Below are positions 18,299 through 27,532 of a stretch of 64,000 nt of DNA, in pieces. The translations under genes were made by a program, and so were the position numbers. The notes below the pieces were generated by a model that worked only from the letters and a program-made list of their open reading frames with translations, had not been told where the DNA came from and made no database searches. The stretch comes from Bacteroides cellulosilyticus (GTDB lineage Bacteria > Bacteroidota > Bacteroidia > Bacteroidales > Bacteroidaceae), in contig NZ_CP081903.1 of the NCBI RefSeq assembly GCF_020091405.1, forward strand, positions 6,634,501-6,698,500. The letters run 5' to 3'. How positions within the stretch are numbered: the first letter of the stretch is position 1; every line of letters starts with the position of its first letter.

Positions 18299-20410
18299 TT
18301 AGAATTTCGGTTTCATTCCCATGTTATACATTATAAATCCGTAAATGTCAGCCTGTTCTTCCAGAACCTTAGCCATAGGCTTGCCTGCACCATGTCCGGC
18401 TTTACTGTCGATACGGATAATAGTAGGATTCGTTCCGTCATTACATTCTTGCAGGGTAGCGGCAAATTTGAATGAGTGGGCAGGAACTACACGGTCGTCA
18501 TGGTCGGCGGTAGTAACCATGGTTGCGGGATACTTGGTGCCGGGTTTCAGGTTGTGTAGCGGAGAGTAGCCTTTCAGATACTCAAACATTTCCTTGCTGT
18601 CCTCGCTCGTACCGTAATCGCTTGCCCAGTTCCAACCGATAGTGAACTTATGATAGCGGAGCATATCCATTACACCTACCTGCGGAATGGCTACGCGGAA
18701 CAAATCGGGACGTTGTGTCATACAGGCACCTACCAGTAAACCACCATTAGAGCCACCTACGATAGCTATTTTATCTTTGTTGGTATACTTATCATTAATA
18801 AGGTATTCGGCAGCTGCGATGAAGTCGTCGAATACATTCTGTTTCTGCATCTTCGTACCCGCTATGTGCCAGTCTTCGCCATACTCACCGCCACCACGCA
18901 GATTAACCTGTGCATAGATACCTCCATTTTCCAGGAACGGAATACGTGATGTAGAGAAGCCCGGATTAAGGCTGATATTGAAACCACCGTAACCATAGAG
19001 ATACACCGGATTCGTACCGTCTTTCTTAAGATCCTTCTTATAAGTCAGGAACATCGGTATCTTGGTACCGTCCTTGCTGGGATAGAATACCTGCTCCGTT
19101 ATAAATTCATCGGAGTTGAAGTCAACCTTCGGAGCACGGAAGAGCTCATACGTATTCGCATCCATATCATATTTATACGTAGCACCGGGGATGGTGAACG
19201 AAGTAAAACCGAAGAAACATTCCTTATCATCCTTGTCGCCACTGAAACCTACGGAACCGAGCGAAGGCAACTTAATTTCCTGTATCTCCTTGCCGTCCAG
19301 GCCATATACATACGCGTGGTTGGAAGCATCTTTATCATATGTCAGGAACAACTTCTCACCTATCACACCCACATCCGAAAGTACATTCTCACTTTCCGGA
19401 ACCAGCTCCGTCCAGTCTTTCAGGGCGGGTTTGTTGATATCCACCGTCATGAGGCGATATTTCGGTGCATTGTAGTTCGTAAACATATAGATTTTGTCAC
19501 CTATCACCTCTATAGGAGCATAAGTGTAATCCATATCCGTAGCCATCGCAATGAACGGTGCGTTCGGTTTACGCAGATCTTTCATATACAAGGCATTGCC
19601 GCGTCCGTCGCCACTTTCATACAGGAACAGGATGGTTTCATCCTCATTCACACTGGCGCTGTAGAAACGTTTGGGATATGCCTGATTCTGGTAAACCAGC
19701 TTATCCTGCGATTGCGGCGTACCCATCTTGTGATAGTAAATCTTATGATTCTCGTTCACGTTAGAGAACTCCTTCCCTTTCACCGGAGCATCGTAAGCGC
19801 TATAGTAAAATCCATCGCCCTGCCAGCTAGCACCTGTAAACTTTGCCCATTCGATATGATCGTCCAGCAACTTGCCGGTTTCGGTATCCATTACATAAAT
19901 TTCCTGCCAGTCCGAACCACTGCGAGAAATGGTATAGCCGGTATATTTTCCGTTATTCGAAAAAGAAATGCTTGTTAAAGCTACCGTACCGTCATCCGAG
20001 AGTTTGTTAGGATCAAGGAATACACGCGGTTCACCGTCCAATGCATCCTGCACATACAGTACGCTCTGATTCTGCAAGCCGTCGTTTTTATAGAAATAAT
20101 ACTTACCATGCTTTTTGAATGGCGTACCAATCTTTTCATAATTAGCCACATCCGTCAACCGCTTCAGCAGGGCATCACGGAAGGGAATTTTAGACAAATA
20201 GTCGTTTGTCACCTTGTTTTGCGCTTCCACCCATGCGGCGGTTGCGGCAGAAGTATCATTTTCCAGCCAACGATACGGGTCGGGTACTTCTGTTCCGAAA
20301 TAAACATCTACAGTATCCACCTTCGCGGTTTCAGGATACGTAATCTTCTGTTGTTGTTGAGCACATGACATCATGATGATACCGGTTGCAAATAAAGTCA
20401 CTTTTTTCAT
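18299..20410 (-). CDS. Prolyl oligopeptidase (S9A), lipoprotein
   Basis: A serine peptidase of family S9A that cuts short peptides after proline. The start at 20410 gives a lipoprotein signal (MKKVTLFATGIIMMSC, lipobox MMSC) and about 703 residues, the usual size; an ATG-proximal extension to 20476 would bury the signal and is rejected. Residues 40-400 form the beta-propeller cap, opening with the family-typical YPETAKVDTVDVYFG and DPYRWLE. The alpha/beta-hydrolase domain has the catalytic Ser in GGSNGGLL (near 555), Asp in DHDDRV (near 638) and His in GHGAG (near 671). It is probably anchored on the periplasmic side. It is transcribed alone. Confidence 0.94.
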   Translation of the reverse strand: MKKVTLFATGIIMMSCAQQQQKITYPETAKVDTVDVYFGTEVPDPYRWLENDTSAATAAWVEAQNKVTNDYLSKIPFRDALLKRLTDVANYEKIGTPFKKHGKYYFYKNDGLQNQSVLYVQDALDGEPRVFLDPNKLSDDGTVALTSISFSNNGKYTGYTISRSGSDWQEIYVMDTETGKLLDDHIEWAKFTGASWQGDGFYYSAYDAPVKGKEFSNVNENHKIYYHKMGTPQSQDKLVYQNQAYPKRFYSASVNEDETILFLYESGDGRGNALYMKDLRKPNAPFIAMATDMDYTYAPIEVIGDKIYMFTNYNAPKYRLMTVDINKPALKDWTELVPESENVLSDVGVIGEKLFLTYDKDASNHAYVYGLDGKEIQEIKLPSLGSVGFSGDKDDKECFFGFTSFTIPGATYKYDMDANTYELFRAPKVDFNSDEFITEQVFYPSKDGTKIPMFLTYKKDLKKDGTNPVYLYGYGGFNISLNPGFSTSRIPFLENGGIYAQVNLRGGGEYGEDWHIAGTKMQKQNVFDDFIAAAEYLINDKYTNKDKIAIVGGSNGGLLVGACMTQRPDLFRVAIPQVGVMDMLRYHKFTIGWNWASDYGTSEDSKEMFEYLKGYSPLHNLKPGTKYPATMVTTADHDDRVVPAHSFKFAATLQECNDGTNPTIIRIDSKAGHGAGKPMAKVLEEQADIYGFIMYNMGMKPKF

Positions 20411-20858
20411 ATTATACATAAATAAGAAATGATTGTTCATTCTTTTTTGAGAATTGTCGTGAAAACGTCTCACCAAATTCAGGCGTTAAAAATACAAAAA
20501 CAACCAATAGGAAACAAGGGTTTATCCTATAATTATATTTTAAATTGCATTTAATGCAGAGGGAAAAGAAAACCAGTAGCCAAGAAGAAGGGCAGAGTGA
20601 ATGAAGATGATATTCAGAAAGTATCGAATCTGCCAAGAGAAAATATCCAATATATACGGAAGAGAAAAGAACGTAGGCAAAGGAAGAGGGAATTAAGAAG
20701 AAAAGAAGGATACCTTAGTTTAAATATTATCACAAGAAGTCGAAATTCTATCATTTTCCTTCTTTTTGATGGTTTTTAAAGGTTTTATGGCAGTTATCAA
20801 ACCTTCTTTTGCTAAATAATAGCTAACCTTGCATTAGAAATAAAAGGTTAACATAATC
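20411..20858. other. 448-bp divergent intergenic region
   Basis: It separates the minus-strand peptidase gene from the plus-strand GH9 gene. I see no convincing gene. TAACCTTG at 20824-20831 is one mismatch from the -7 consensus and sits 28 bp before the GH9 start. The rest is AT-rich without clear structure. Confidence 0.5.
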
Positions 20859-23324
20859 ATGAGAAAAAAATCATTCGTATTACTCTTGTTGTTCATTGGC
20901 AATTCTTCTCTTTTCAGCCAAAATCTTCTGACGGGGGATGCCCAACTGGAAAAGCAAGTTTATGAAACAGGATTGATTCATGCTCCGCTACCTTTGAACA
21001 CCGCCCGGTCTTTCGAAGAAAAAGCCCTGAAAAAAGAAATCCTGTCCAGCCAACCGCTTACGGTATCCGGCAGAACGGATGGATGGCGCCACTCCGGACA
21101 AGGGGAAATGTCTTTTTCTAAAGAGAAATCCGTATCGGGTAAAGGAAGCATCCGTCTGTCCTTCCCTACATCTACAGGAGAAAGGGCTACCGGCTCTCCC
21201 TCCGACCCCGACTATGCGACCTATGGAAACAGCCGCGTCACCTATCACGTCAATGGAAAAAACTGGGAAGGATACAACCGAATCTTCTTTTCCATCTATC
21301 CCGATTGTGACGGAGCCCGCGTGGTCAATATGAACCTGACATTTACAAACGACAGTTCCACCCCCAAAGCAGGATATAACCCTCCCAGCGGTTCGCATCT
21401 CATCAATCTCGTAAACAAGACGTGGAACCATTGTTTCCTTGAGATAGATGAATATCAACGGGATAAAGTAATGGCAATCAGCTTTGATACGGCCCTGAAA
21501 GGGAAAGACCGGACTACGGATGATTCTGCCGTTTATTATATCGATAACCTCCAACTGCAACAAATCAAGAACCCTGAGCAGGTAAGCGGATGGAGTCCGG
21601 CAGAGCATACAATTGCTTATTCCACCACAGGATATGAAACAGGTGAACGGAAAACGGCCATCGTCAACACCGGATTGTGTGGTCAATGGAAACATTTCCA
21701 ACTGATTAATGCTGCTAACAACCAGGTTGCGCACGAAGGTTCACTGGAGCGGCAGCAAACGACCATCGGAGAATTCGGAGTTATCGACTTTACCGCTTTC
21801 AATCAGCCGGGAGATTATCAACTGAAAGTAGGCGACATCATGACGCCCCCGTTCCGGATAGGTGAAAACATATGGGATAATTCCCTTTGGAGAGTACTGA
21901 ACTTCCTGTTTTGCCAACGCTGCGGACATCCCGTTCCCGGCAAGCACGCCGCCTGTCACACGGATTTATTTTCCCGGCATGACGGAAAAAGCATCTCCTA
22001 TTCAGGCGGATGGCACGATGCAGGCGACTTGTCGCAACAGACCTTACAAACCGGAGATGTGACTTTCTCCTTATTGGAAGCCTACAATCGCCTCAAAGAA
22101 ACCAATGCTGCACTGGCTGCACGCTTACTGGAGGAAGCCGAATGGGGAGTTGAGTTTATCTTGAAGAACCGCTACGGGGATGGTTACCGTGCCAGCAGCA
22201 TGGGATTGCTTATCTGGCAGGATGGCGTTCTAAATACATTGGATGATATTCATTCGGTACGTGTTCAGAACCTGGCATTCGACAACTTCCTGTATGCAGG
22301 CTACGAGGCTTATGCCGCCATGACCATAGACCGGGACCCGATGCTGCAAGAACATCTGCGGAAAGTGGCGGAAGAGGATTTCTCATTTGCTACGGAGAAG
22401 TTCAAAAAAGATGGTTTCGACCAGTTCAAGCAGATGTACGAACATAGCTACAATACCTCTCACAGCCAATATATGGCAACCATATCCTGGTCCGCCAGCA
22501 TGCTCTACAAACTGACGGGGAAATCTTGCTATGCGGAAACTGCTGCGGAAGCCATCCGGTACGTACTCGATTGCCAACGCACCAAACCGTTGAAAGACAA
22601 AGGCAGGACATGCGGATTCTTCTATCGGGATAAGTCACGGAAATCTATCGTGCACTATATCCATCAGTCGCGCGAGCAGGTTTACATGCAAGCCATGACC
22701 TTACTCTGCGAAACGCAGAAGGAGCACCCTGATTATCAGAAATGGTCGAGCTCCATAAAACTGTACGGAAACTATCTGAAAGGCCTGATGAAATATACCC
22801 AACCTTACGGAATGGTTCCGAGCGGAGTATATCATGCGGAGGAGTATAAAGATTCCGCCAGCTTCTATTCGCTCCATCTTTTTCCACCTGCCAATGCACA
22901 GGAACTATACACGGAACAGATAACACGGGGAGTCAAACTCGATAAAGAACATTATCTGAAACGTTTCCCCGTATGGTTCAGCATCTTCAACGGCAACACA
23001 GCCATCCATCTTTCCACCGGAAAATCCGCCGCCATCTGCGGAAACTTCCTCAAAGATGAAGAACTGCTGAACATCGGACGGGAACAACTTTACTGGACCG
23101 TCGGGAAGAATCCTTTCGGGCAATCGCTGATATACGGTGAAGGGTACAATTATCCTCAGATGAACACTTTTTCCTCCGGCGAGATGACCGGCGAAATGCC
23201 TGTCGGTATCCGTACGCTGGGCAACGATGACATCCCCTACTGGCCGCAGACCAACAATGCCTGTTACAAGGAAGTGTGGGTGACCTCGGCCGGAAAATGG
23301 TTATCGCTTATCGCCGAATATTAA
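20859..23324 (+). CDS. Secreted glycoside hydrolase family 9 (endoglucanase-type)
   Basis: An 821-residue protein with a cleavable signal peptide (RKKSFVLLLLFIGNSSLFS). It is followed by a beta-sandwich, carbohydrate-binding-like region (about 70-235), an Ig-like CelD N-domain (about 250-335, ending GDYQLKVGDIMTPPFRIG) and an (alpha/alpha)6 GH9 catalytic domain (about 345-815). The GH9 nucleophile/activator motif GGWHDAGD is at about 384-391. The C-terminal acid segment reads NNACYKEVWVTSAGKW (E near 804). GH9 enzymes cleave beta-1,4-glucans or related beta-glucans; the N-terminal sandwich may direct it to a particular plant or host glycan. It is followed 35 bp later by a secreted ThuA protein, probably in one transcript. 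Confidence 0.92.
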   Translation: MRKKSFVLLLLFIGNSSLFSQNLLTGDAQLEKQVYETGLIHAPLPLNTARSFEEKALKKEILSSQPLTVSGRTDGWRHSGQGEMSFSKEKSVSGKGSIRLSFPTSTGERATGSPSDPDYATYGNSRVTYHVNGKNWEGYNRIFFSIYPDCDGARVVNMNLTFTNDSSTPKAGYNPPSGSHLINLVNKTWNHCFLEIDEYQRDKVMAISFDTALKGKDRTTDDSAVYYIDNLQLQQIKNPEQVSGWSPAEHTIAYSTTGYETGERKTAIVNTGLCGQWKHFQLINAANNQVAHEGSLERQQTTIGEFGVIDFTAFNQPGDYQLKVGDIMTPPFRIGENIWDNSLWRVLNFLFCQRCGHPVPGKHAACHTDLFSRHDGKSISYSGGWHDAGDLSQQTLQTGDVTFSLLEAYNRLKETNAALAARLLEEAEWGVEFILKNRYGDGYRASSMGLLIWQDGVLNTLDDIHSVRVQNLAFDNFLYAGYEAYAAMTIDRDPMLQEHLRKVAEEDFSFATEKFKKDGFDQFKQMYEHSYNTSHSQYMATISWSASMLYKLTGKSCYAETAAEAIRYVLDCQRTKPLKDKGRTCGFFYRDKSRKSIVHYIHQSREQVYMQAMTLLCETQKEHPDYQKWSSSIKLYGNYLKGLMKYTQPYGMVPSGVYHAEEYKDSASFYSLHLFPPANAQELYTEQITRGVKLDKEHYLKRFPVWFSIFNGNTAIHLSTGKSAAICGNFLKDEELLNIGREQLYWTVGKNPFGQSLIYGEGYNYPQMNTFSSGEMTGEMPVGIRTLGNDDIPYWPQTNNACYKEVWVTSAGKWLSLIAEY

Positions 23325-23359
23325 GAAAGAAATTATTAATCATATAAAATATACATGCT

Positions 23360-24172
23360 ATGAGAACAATCAAATTCCATCTTACTCTATTGTTTGCTGT
23401 CTGCACATTTCTGGTAAATGCGCAAGCACCTCAGGGCTATCCGGCCAATTATGCCAATGCGCCCCGTTTCAAAGCGCTGGTTTATTATACGCAACATGCA
23501 GAAGAAGCACACTATCAATTCTCCCTGCAGGCAGTAGAGTTCTTCAAGAAACTGAACTATGGTGACGGCTTTGTACTGGACTTCACCATGGACCTCTCCC
23601 CATACACCTACGAAAAGCTGAAAGAGTACAGCGTAGTAGTCATGCTCGATGGTTATCCCAATACAAAAGCTGAACGTGACGCTTTTGAGAAATATATGGA
23701 AAACGGAGGAGGCTGGGTAGGCTTCCACGTTGCCGCCTATAATGACAAGAACACAAATTGGCCTTGGTTTGTAGATTTTCTGGGTGGCGGGGTTTTCTAT
23801 TGCAATAACTGGCCCCCTCAACCTGTATTGGTTGAAGTTGACAATGAGAATCACCCCGTCACCAAGAATTTACCTGCCTCCTTTGTGGCTCCGTCCAGCG
23901 AATGGTATCAGTGGAATCCCAGTCCGAGAGCCAACAAAGATGTGGAAGTTCTGCTGTCCCTCTCTCCCAAGAACTATCCCCTAGGCATCAAAGATGTAGT
24001 GAACTTCGGTGATTTCCCCATCGTATGGACCAATACCAAATACAGAATGATATATCTGAATATGGGGCATGGCGATGAAGAATTCATTGACGCCACACAA
24101 AATCTTTTGTTTGTCAATGCCTTCCGCTGGGTGGTAAGTACGGACAAGCAAGGAGATCCTTTTAAAAAATAG
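23360..24172 (+). CDS. Secreted ThuA-domain protein
   Basis: 270 residues with a signal peptide (MRTIKFHLTLLFAVCTFLVNA) and a ThuA-like class I glutamine-amidotransferase-type fold: FKALVYYTQHAEEAHYQFS, VVVMLDGYPNT, GGGWVGFHVAAY, and the C-terminal YLNMGHGDEEF. ThuA domains are linked to trehalose and other sugar-derivative utilisation, but their chemistry is poorly known. The gene directly follows the GH9 gene, suggesting both act on the same periplasmic or surface glycan. A second ThuA domain lies at the right edge of the window, fused to GH18. Confidence 0.88.
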   Translation: MRTIKFHLTLLFAVCTFLVNAQAPQGYPANYANAPRFKALVYYTQHAEEAHYQFSLQAVEFFKKLNYGDGFVLDFTMDLSPYTYEKLKEYSVVVMLDGYPNTKAERDAFEKYMENGGGWVGFHVAAYNDKNTNWPWFVDFLGGGVFYCNNWPPQPVLVEVDNENHPVTKNLPASFVAPSSEWYQWNPSPRANKDVEVLLSLSPKNYPLGIKDVVNFGDFPIVWTNTKYRMIYLNMGHGDEEFIDATQNLLFVNAFRWVVSTDKQGDPFKK

Positions 24173-24186
24173 TACAAAAAGAAGTT

Positions 24187-24248
24187 ACAAGTAGACAAGA
24201 AACCGCACATACAAGACTTGGTATGTCGCAGAGTTCTTGTTTACTTGT
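24187..24248 (+). terminator. Hairpin after the GH9-ThuA pair
   Basis: ACAAGTAGACAAGAA (24187-24201) pairs with TTCTTGTTTACTTGT (24234-24248) through 15 positions with one G-T wobble, 14 bp after the ThuA stop. It lies between convergent genes and may act on both strands. Confidence 0.7.
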
Positions 24249-24283
24249 CAACCTATCCTAATGATAGCAAATATCTATCACCA

Positions 24284-24688
24284 TTAACTTACTGAGAGAG
24301 AACCGATTTTATGACTAATGTCCTTTAATGCACGATTAAATGTTTCAACTTCTTTTTCATTAAGAGAATACACGCGTCCTCTTACTTTATATCCGTTGAT
24401 CCGTTGGTACAACCATGCACGGCTTTTGCCAAAGTAATTTTTAGCAATGTATGATATAGGGATTAAATCTATGATTTCACTCATTTGTTCTCTAATAGTA
24501 ATACGCTTATCTAATGAATCAATCCTATTTTCTATAGTATCCAATTCACCATCAAGATGTTTTCTAATAGCATCTTTTTCATCTGATTTTATATAAAGCT
24601 CTTTCATTTCCATCAGATGTGCATCTAATGCCTCACCATGCAAGGTATCCATCTTCAATAAATCATCTTTTAAAGTTCTCATATCCAT
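24284..24688 (-). CDS. DUF5053-like small protein
   Basis: 134 residues: a charged helical N-terminal half (LDGELDTIENRIDSLDKRIT, coiled-coil like) followed by a DNA-binding-like segment, IAKNYFGKSRAWLYQRINGY, of helix-turn-helix type. This matches my memory of the Bacteroidetes DUF5053 family, whose function is unknown. It is preceded by a smaller gene on the same strand that has a recognisable promoter, so the two are probably co-transcribed. The likely theme is DNA-linked regulation, inferred from the HTH-like segment. Confidence 0.65.
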   Translation of the reverse strand: MDMRTLKDDLLKMDTLHGEALDAHLMEMKELYIKSDEKDAIRKHLDGELDTIENRIDSLDKRITIREQMSEIIDLIPISYIAKNYFGKSRAWLYQRINGYKVRGRVYSLNEKEVETFNRALKDISHKIGSLSVS

Positions 24689-24744
24689 AGTGGTTTAATG
24701 CCTCTTCAGGGCGGTTAATTACTTCTTTAAATTTTCTTTTCGTT

Positions 24745-24897
24745 TCAAGAGTTCAGATATCCTTTCAAGAAGGAGATTAGTACGTCTCTCATCATCTTCA
24801 TTTCCGATATTTGTACCTTTCTTTTCCATTCCCGTAGATTCTGTTTTTCCCTTTCTATCTCTAACTCGATTTTCTCAACTTCATTAAGCTCCTTCAT
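24745..24897 (-). CDS. Small charged helical protein upstream of DUF5053 gene
   Basis: A 50-residue reading frame (MKELNEVEKIELEIE then KQNLREWKRKV). The start at 24897 is preferred over 24969 because a TATCTTTG promoter element lies at 24947-24940, between the two. The peptide is almost purely helical, with a hydrophobic tail (MMRDVLISFLKGYL). Family unknown. Real coding status is likely but unproven. Confidence 0.45.
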   Translation of the reverse strand: MKELNEVEKIELEIEREKQNLREWKRKVQISEMKMMRDVLISFLKGYLNS

Positions 24898-24939
24898 CTT
24901 TTCTTTTTTGATAGTTAATCTGTCGTTTATCCGGCACCA

Positions 24940-24947
24940 CAAAGATA
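24940..24947 (-). promoter_or_regulatory. -7 promoter element of the small-gene pair
   Basis: Reads TATCTTTG on the minus strand, 43 bp before the ATG at 24897. Confidence 0.55.
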
Positions 24948-25265
24948 CATAATCTTTTGTATATAACAAATTAGTTCTATATAAATTATTCGAGTTTCAC
25001 AAGTGCAGTGAGATAAGATTATATATCTTTTGTGAGTATACAGCACCCGCATGAACAACATCATTAAAAATACCTAATTAATATTGGGAAAGAGGAGGAG
25101 CGATAGTTCATCCTTTTTGTTTTTTTCCTTCCCTCCTATCCGGAAAAGAGGAATATTCTGATTTTTCCGGTTTTAACAAATGGATGTCGGAAGGAAACAA
25201 ATAGAACAGATTATCTTTTCTTTTGTCGTACATAATATGTATTTCTATAAATTGATAATAAAACT

Positions 25266-26492
25266 ATGGCGACTGTAAAAGTAAAATTCAGAAAATCATC
25301 GGTGGAGGGAAAAGCCGGTACTATCTATTACCAGCTATGCCACAAGCAAAGCAACAGGCAGATAACCACCCGAATGCGTATACTTCCCCATTGGTGGGAT
25401 GCAGAAAAAGAAACATTCATAGCCGAAGCGGACAACATTGGGTTTTCCGCCCGCTACCAGCAGCAAATAGAGAAAGACCTGCAGTGTATCCGTCGGATTC
25501 TATGCGAATGGGACGGAGAAGGAAGAGACTACACTTTAGCGGATGTCATTGACCGCTTTCGTACTTTGAATGAAAACGGAGACACAGTGCTGTCTTGTTT
25601 GACAGTACTGATCGATGAGCTTAAAAACGATGGCCGATGGGGAAATGCCCGCAATCTCCAACGGGCATCGAACAGCTTCTCCGACTTTCTGGGAGGCTTA
25701 GACATACCACTCAAGCAAATAGACGAAAGACTTGTCATGGAGTACGAGCAATGGCTCCGGGCACGAAAAGTGAGCAAAAACAGCAGTTCTTTCTATATGC
25801 GGACTTTGCGCTCCGCTTACAATAAAGTGATAAACCGGAATCAAATGGAACAAACATTTCCTTTTCGGAATGTTTATACCGGTGTGGAGCGTACCCGCAA
25901 ACGTGCCGTACCCGAAGATATCATGGTTCGTTTACAAAAACTGGACCTGACACATTCTGCTCCACTTGCCTTTTCTCGCGACATGTTTATCTTCAGTTAT
26001 TGCACCCGTGGAATGGCTTTTGTAGACATTGCCTATCTGAAAAAGGAGGATGTAAGCGGAGGAATACTTAGTTATGTCCGCCATAAGACGGGGCAACGCC
26101 TCACCGTTCGCATAGAACCTCTTATTGAGGAGATTATCAAGCGTTATGAGCCATCTGTCCGCAACAGTCCCTACCTTTTTCCAATCATTACGTCCAATGA
26201 TCCGGAAGAGACTTTCCGACAATATCAGACGGCGCTGGGCTATCATAACCGAAAATTGAAAAAACTGGGGAAGTTAACAGGAGAAAATCTACATCTCTCC
26301 TCCTATACCGCAAGGCATAGTTGGGCGACGGTTGCACGCAAACACAACGTCCCGTTGTCCGTCATAAGCGCAGGTATGGGGCACACTTCCGAAAAGACCA
26401 CGCTCATATACTTGGACTCTGTAGAAAACTCACTGATAGATAAGGCTAATGAAGGGATTTTAGAGGCGTTATGTTGTAACGTTTCTAAGTAA
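25266..26492 (+). CDS. Tyrosine recombinase, likely invertase of the capsule promoter
   Basis: A 408-residue phage-integrase-family protein. It has an Arm-type DNA-binding N-domain (1-70), a SAM-like core-binding domain (about 90-200) and a catalytic domain (about 215-395). Catalytic residues: R248 (YCTRGM), K274 (HKTGQ), R350 (SYTARHSW), H373 (MGHTSE) and the nucleophile Y382 (IYLDS). The usual HxxR first histidine is tyrosine (YTAR). Similar recombinases in Bacteroides flip the promoter of the adjacent CPS locus. Here the left inverted repeat of a 344-bp invertible segment overlaps the last codons and stop of this gene, strongly linking enzyme and substrate. Confidence 0.9.
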   Translation: MATVKVKFRKSSVEGKAGTIYYQLCHKQSNRQITTRMRILPHWWDAEKETFIAEADNIGFSARYQQQIEKDLQCIRRILCEWDGEGRDYTLADVIDRFRTLNENGDTVLSCLTVLIDELKNDGRWGNARNLQRASNSFSDFLGGLDIPLKQIDERLVMEYEQWLRARKVSKNSSSFYMRTLRSAYNKVINRNQMEQTFPFRNVYTGVERTRKRAVPEDIMVRLQKLDLTHSAPLAFSRDMFIFSYCTRGMAFVDIAYLKKEDVSGGILSYVRHKTGQRLTVRIEPLIEEIIKRYEPSVRNSPYLFPIITSNDPEETFRQYQTALGYHNRKLKKLGKLTGENLHLSSYTARHSWATVARKHNVPLSVISAGMGHTSEKTTLIYLDSVENSLIDKANEGILEALCCNVSK

Positions 26493-26497
26493 GAAAC
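26474..26497 (+). repeat. Left inverted repeat of invertible promoter
   Basis: A 24-bp repeat starting TTGTAACGTTTCTAAG, with inner palindromic core GTTTCT-AAGTA-AGAAAC. It contains the stop codon of the recombinase gene (26490-26492), so inversion leaves the protein end unchanged. Confidence 0.85.
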
Positions 26498-26512
26498 CTT
26501 AAAATTACGCCG

Positions 26513-26520
26513 CAAAGATA
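26513..26520 (-). promoter_or_regulatory. -7 element inside the invertible segment
   Basis: TATCTTTG on the minus strand. It points away from the capsule genes in the present orientation. Confidence 0.6.
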
Positions 26521-26737
26521 TAACAAATAAAAGAATAAAACAACATAATACTATAAATATTTGTTTATATTTTAATCTCAAAACAAGTATAAAATACTGA
26601 TTTTTAAGACAATAAATAGCTACTTATAAAAAAAAGAAATGAATAGATATTAAAAACAAATGTCAATATAGAACTCGATAGATATATTCTAAAAAAATTA
26701 TCCAAACATCGTACCGAATCTACAAGACCTAAAAAAA

Positions 26738-26763
26738 TAGGATAAAAATGTCTTTTTATCCTA
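26738..26763. terminator. 11-bp perfect hairpin in the invertible segment
   Basis: TAGGATAAAAA (26738-26748), a TGTC loop, and TTTTTATCCTA (26753-26763). The A/T-rich base of the stem supplies a T-run on either strand, so it may terminate in both orientations, for example blocking recombinase read-through into upxY. Confidence 0.6.
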
Positions 26764-26793
26764 CAATAATTCAAGGTTTTAAAACGTCGTGCC

Positions 26794-26817
26794 GTTTCTT
26801 ACTTAGAAACGGTACAA
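26794..26817 (-). repeat. Right inverted repeat of invertible promoter
   Basis: Reverse complement of the left repeat with one change (TTGTACCG instead of TTGTAACG). It carries the same palindromic core, GTTTCT-TACTT-AGAAAC on the plus strand. Confidence 0.85.
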
Positions 26818-26995
26818 TTACAGGGTTACGGATATCTTCTCCTGGGTCAGGAGAAATTCCGAGTTCCAAAAATCGACAGACAAAACGAAGAATTGGATTA
26901 ACCTTGCTTGCTGCGCATCAGAGTTGTTTTGAAAATCAAAAATACTCAGATATGCAGGAATGGAAGGAACATCTTTTAGGTGAGATACGACAAAT

Positions 26996-27532
26996 ATGGA
27001 AGAGTTATCTTCAATTATGCATTGGTATGCATTCAAAGTCTTTTACAATAAAGTATTTGAGATAGAAGACTCGCTGAATAAAGACAAAATCGAGAGCTAT
27101 ATTCCTTGTGAAAGAATTCTGGTGGAGCGGGGCGGAGTGAAAAAGCATGTACGTAAACCGATCATTTCCTCCCTTCTGTTCTTCCATTCCACAGAGAAAC
27201 AAGCATTGGCCTTACAGCAGAAGCTGGCAGACCGAGTCCTACTATATACCCGTCTTGTCAATTGGCAAAAGCTGCCGATAGCTATCCCTGAACGGGAAAT
27301 GAAAATTTTCATGCTTGTCACTTCCTCCGGAGAAAAAGGGCTGGACTATTTCGGCGATGTCCCCATGGAGTACAGCACCGGCGAACGGGTTCTTGTTACG
27401 GACGGTCCATTCAAGGGAGCAGAAGGCTGCATACACCGCATCAAAGGAAACCGCCGCCTGATAGTGGCAATACAAGGTGTGTGCGCGGTGGCAACTGCCT
27501 ATATTCCCCAATGCTTTCTCAGAAAGATATAA
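26996..27532 (+). CDS. upxY: UpxY-family transcription antiterminator (NusG-like)
   Basis: 178 residues; the alternative ATG seven codons in (MHWYAFKVFYN) starts nearer the usual UpxY N-terminus. It has an NGN domain (WYAFKVFYNKVFEIED...) and a C-terminal KOW-like motif (STGERVLVTDGPFKGAEG). UpxY proteins bind the 5' leader of their own CPS operon and prevent early termination, so each activates its own capsule. The position as first gene after the invertible promoter is typical. The usual partner gene upxZ, which inhibits other loci's UpxY proteins, is absent directly downstream. Confidence 0.9.
   Translation: MEELSSIMHWYAFKVFYNKVFEIEDSLNKDKIESYIPCERILVERGGVKKHVRKPIISSLLFFHSTEKQALALQQKLADRVLLYTRLVNWQKLPIAIPEREMKIFMLVTSSGEKGLDYFGDVPMEYSTGERVLVTDGPFKGAEGCIHRIKGNRRLIVAIQGVCAVATAYIPQCFLRKI

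Larger units (their letters stand above)
26474..26817. promoter_or_regulatory. Invertible promoter segment of the capsule locus (OFF orientation)
   Basis: Two 24-bp inverted repeats (26474-26497 and 26794-26817, one mismatch) bound a 344-bp AT-rich segment lying between a tyrosine recombinase gene and upxY. The only exact -7 consensus inside, TATCTTTG on the minus strand at 26520-26513, points back into the recombinase gene. After inversion it would sit at about 26771-26778 and read rightwards into upxY with a leader of about 210 nt. The layout matches phase-variable CPS promoters known in Bacteroides. In this assembly the locus is therefore predicted OFF. Confidence 0.85.

Noticed and set aside
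20597..20779. 60-codon Arg/Lys-rich frame between the peptidase and GH9 genes
   Set aside because: Biased composition from purine-rich DNA, no ribosome-binding site or promoter in support.
26748..27065. 105-codon open frame across the invertible segment edge and upxY leader
   Set aside because: It starts inside the invertible DNA, has no family resemblance, and overlaps upxY in another frame; the region is best read as untranslated leader.
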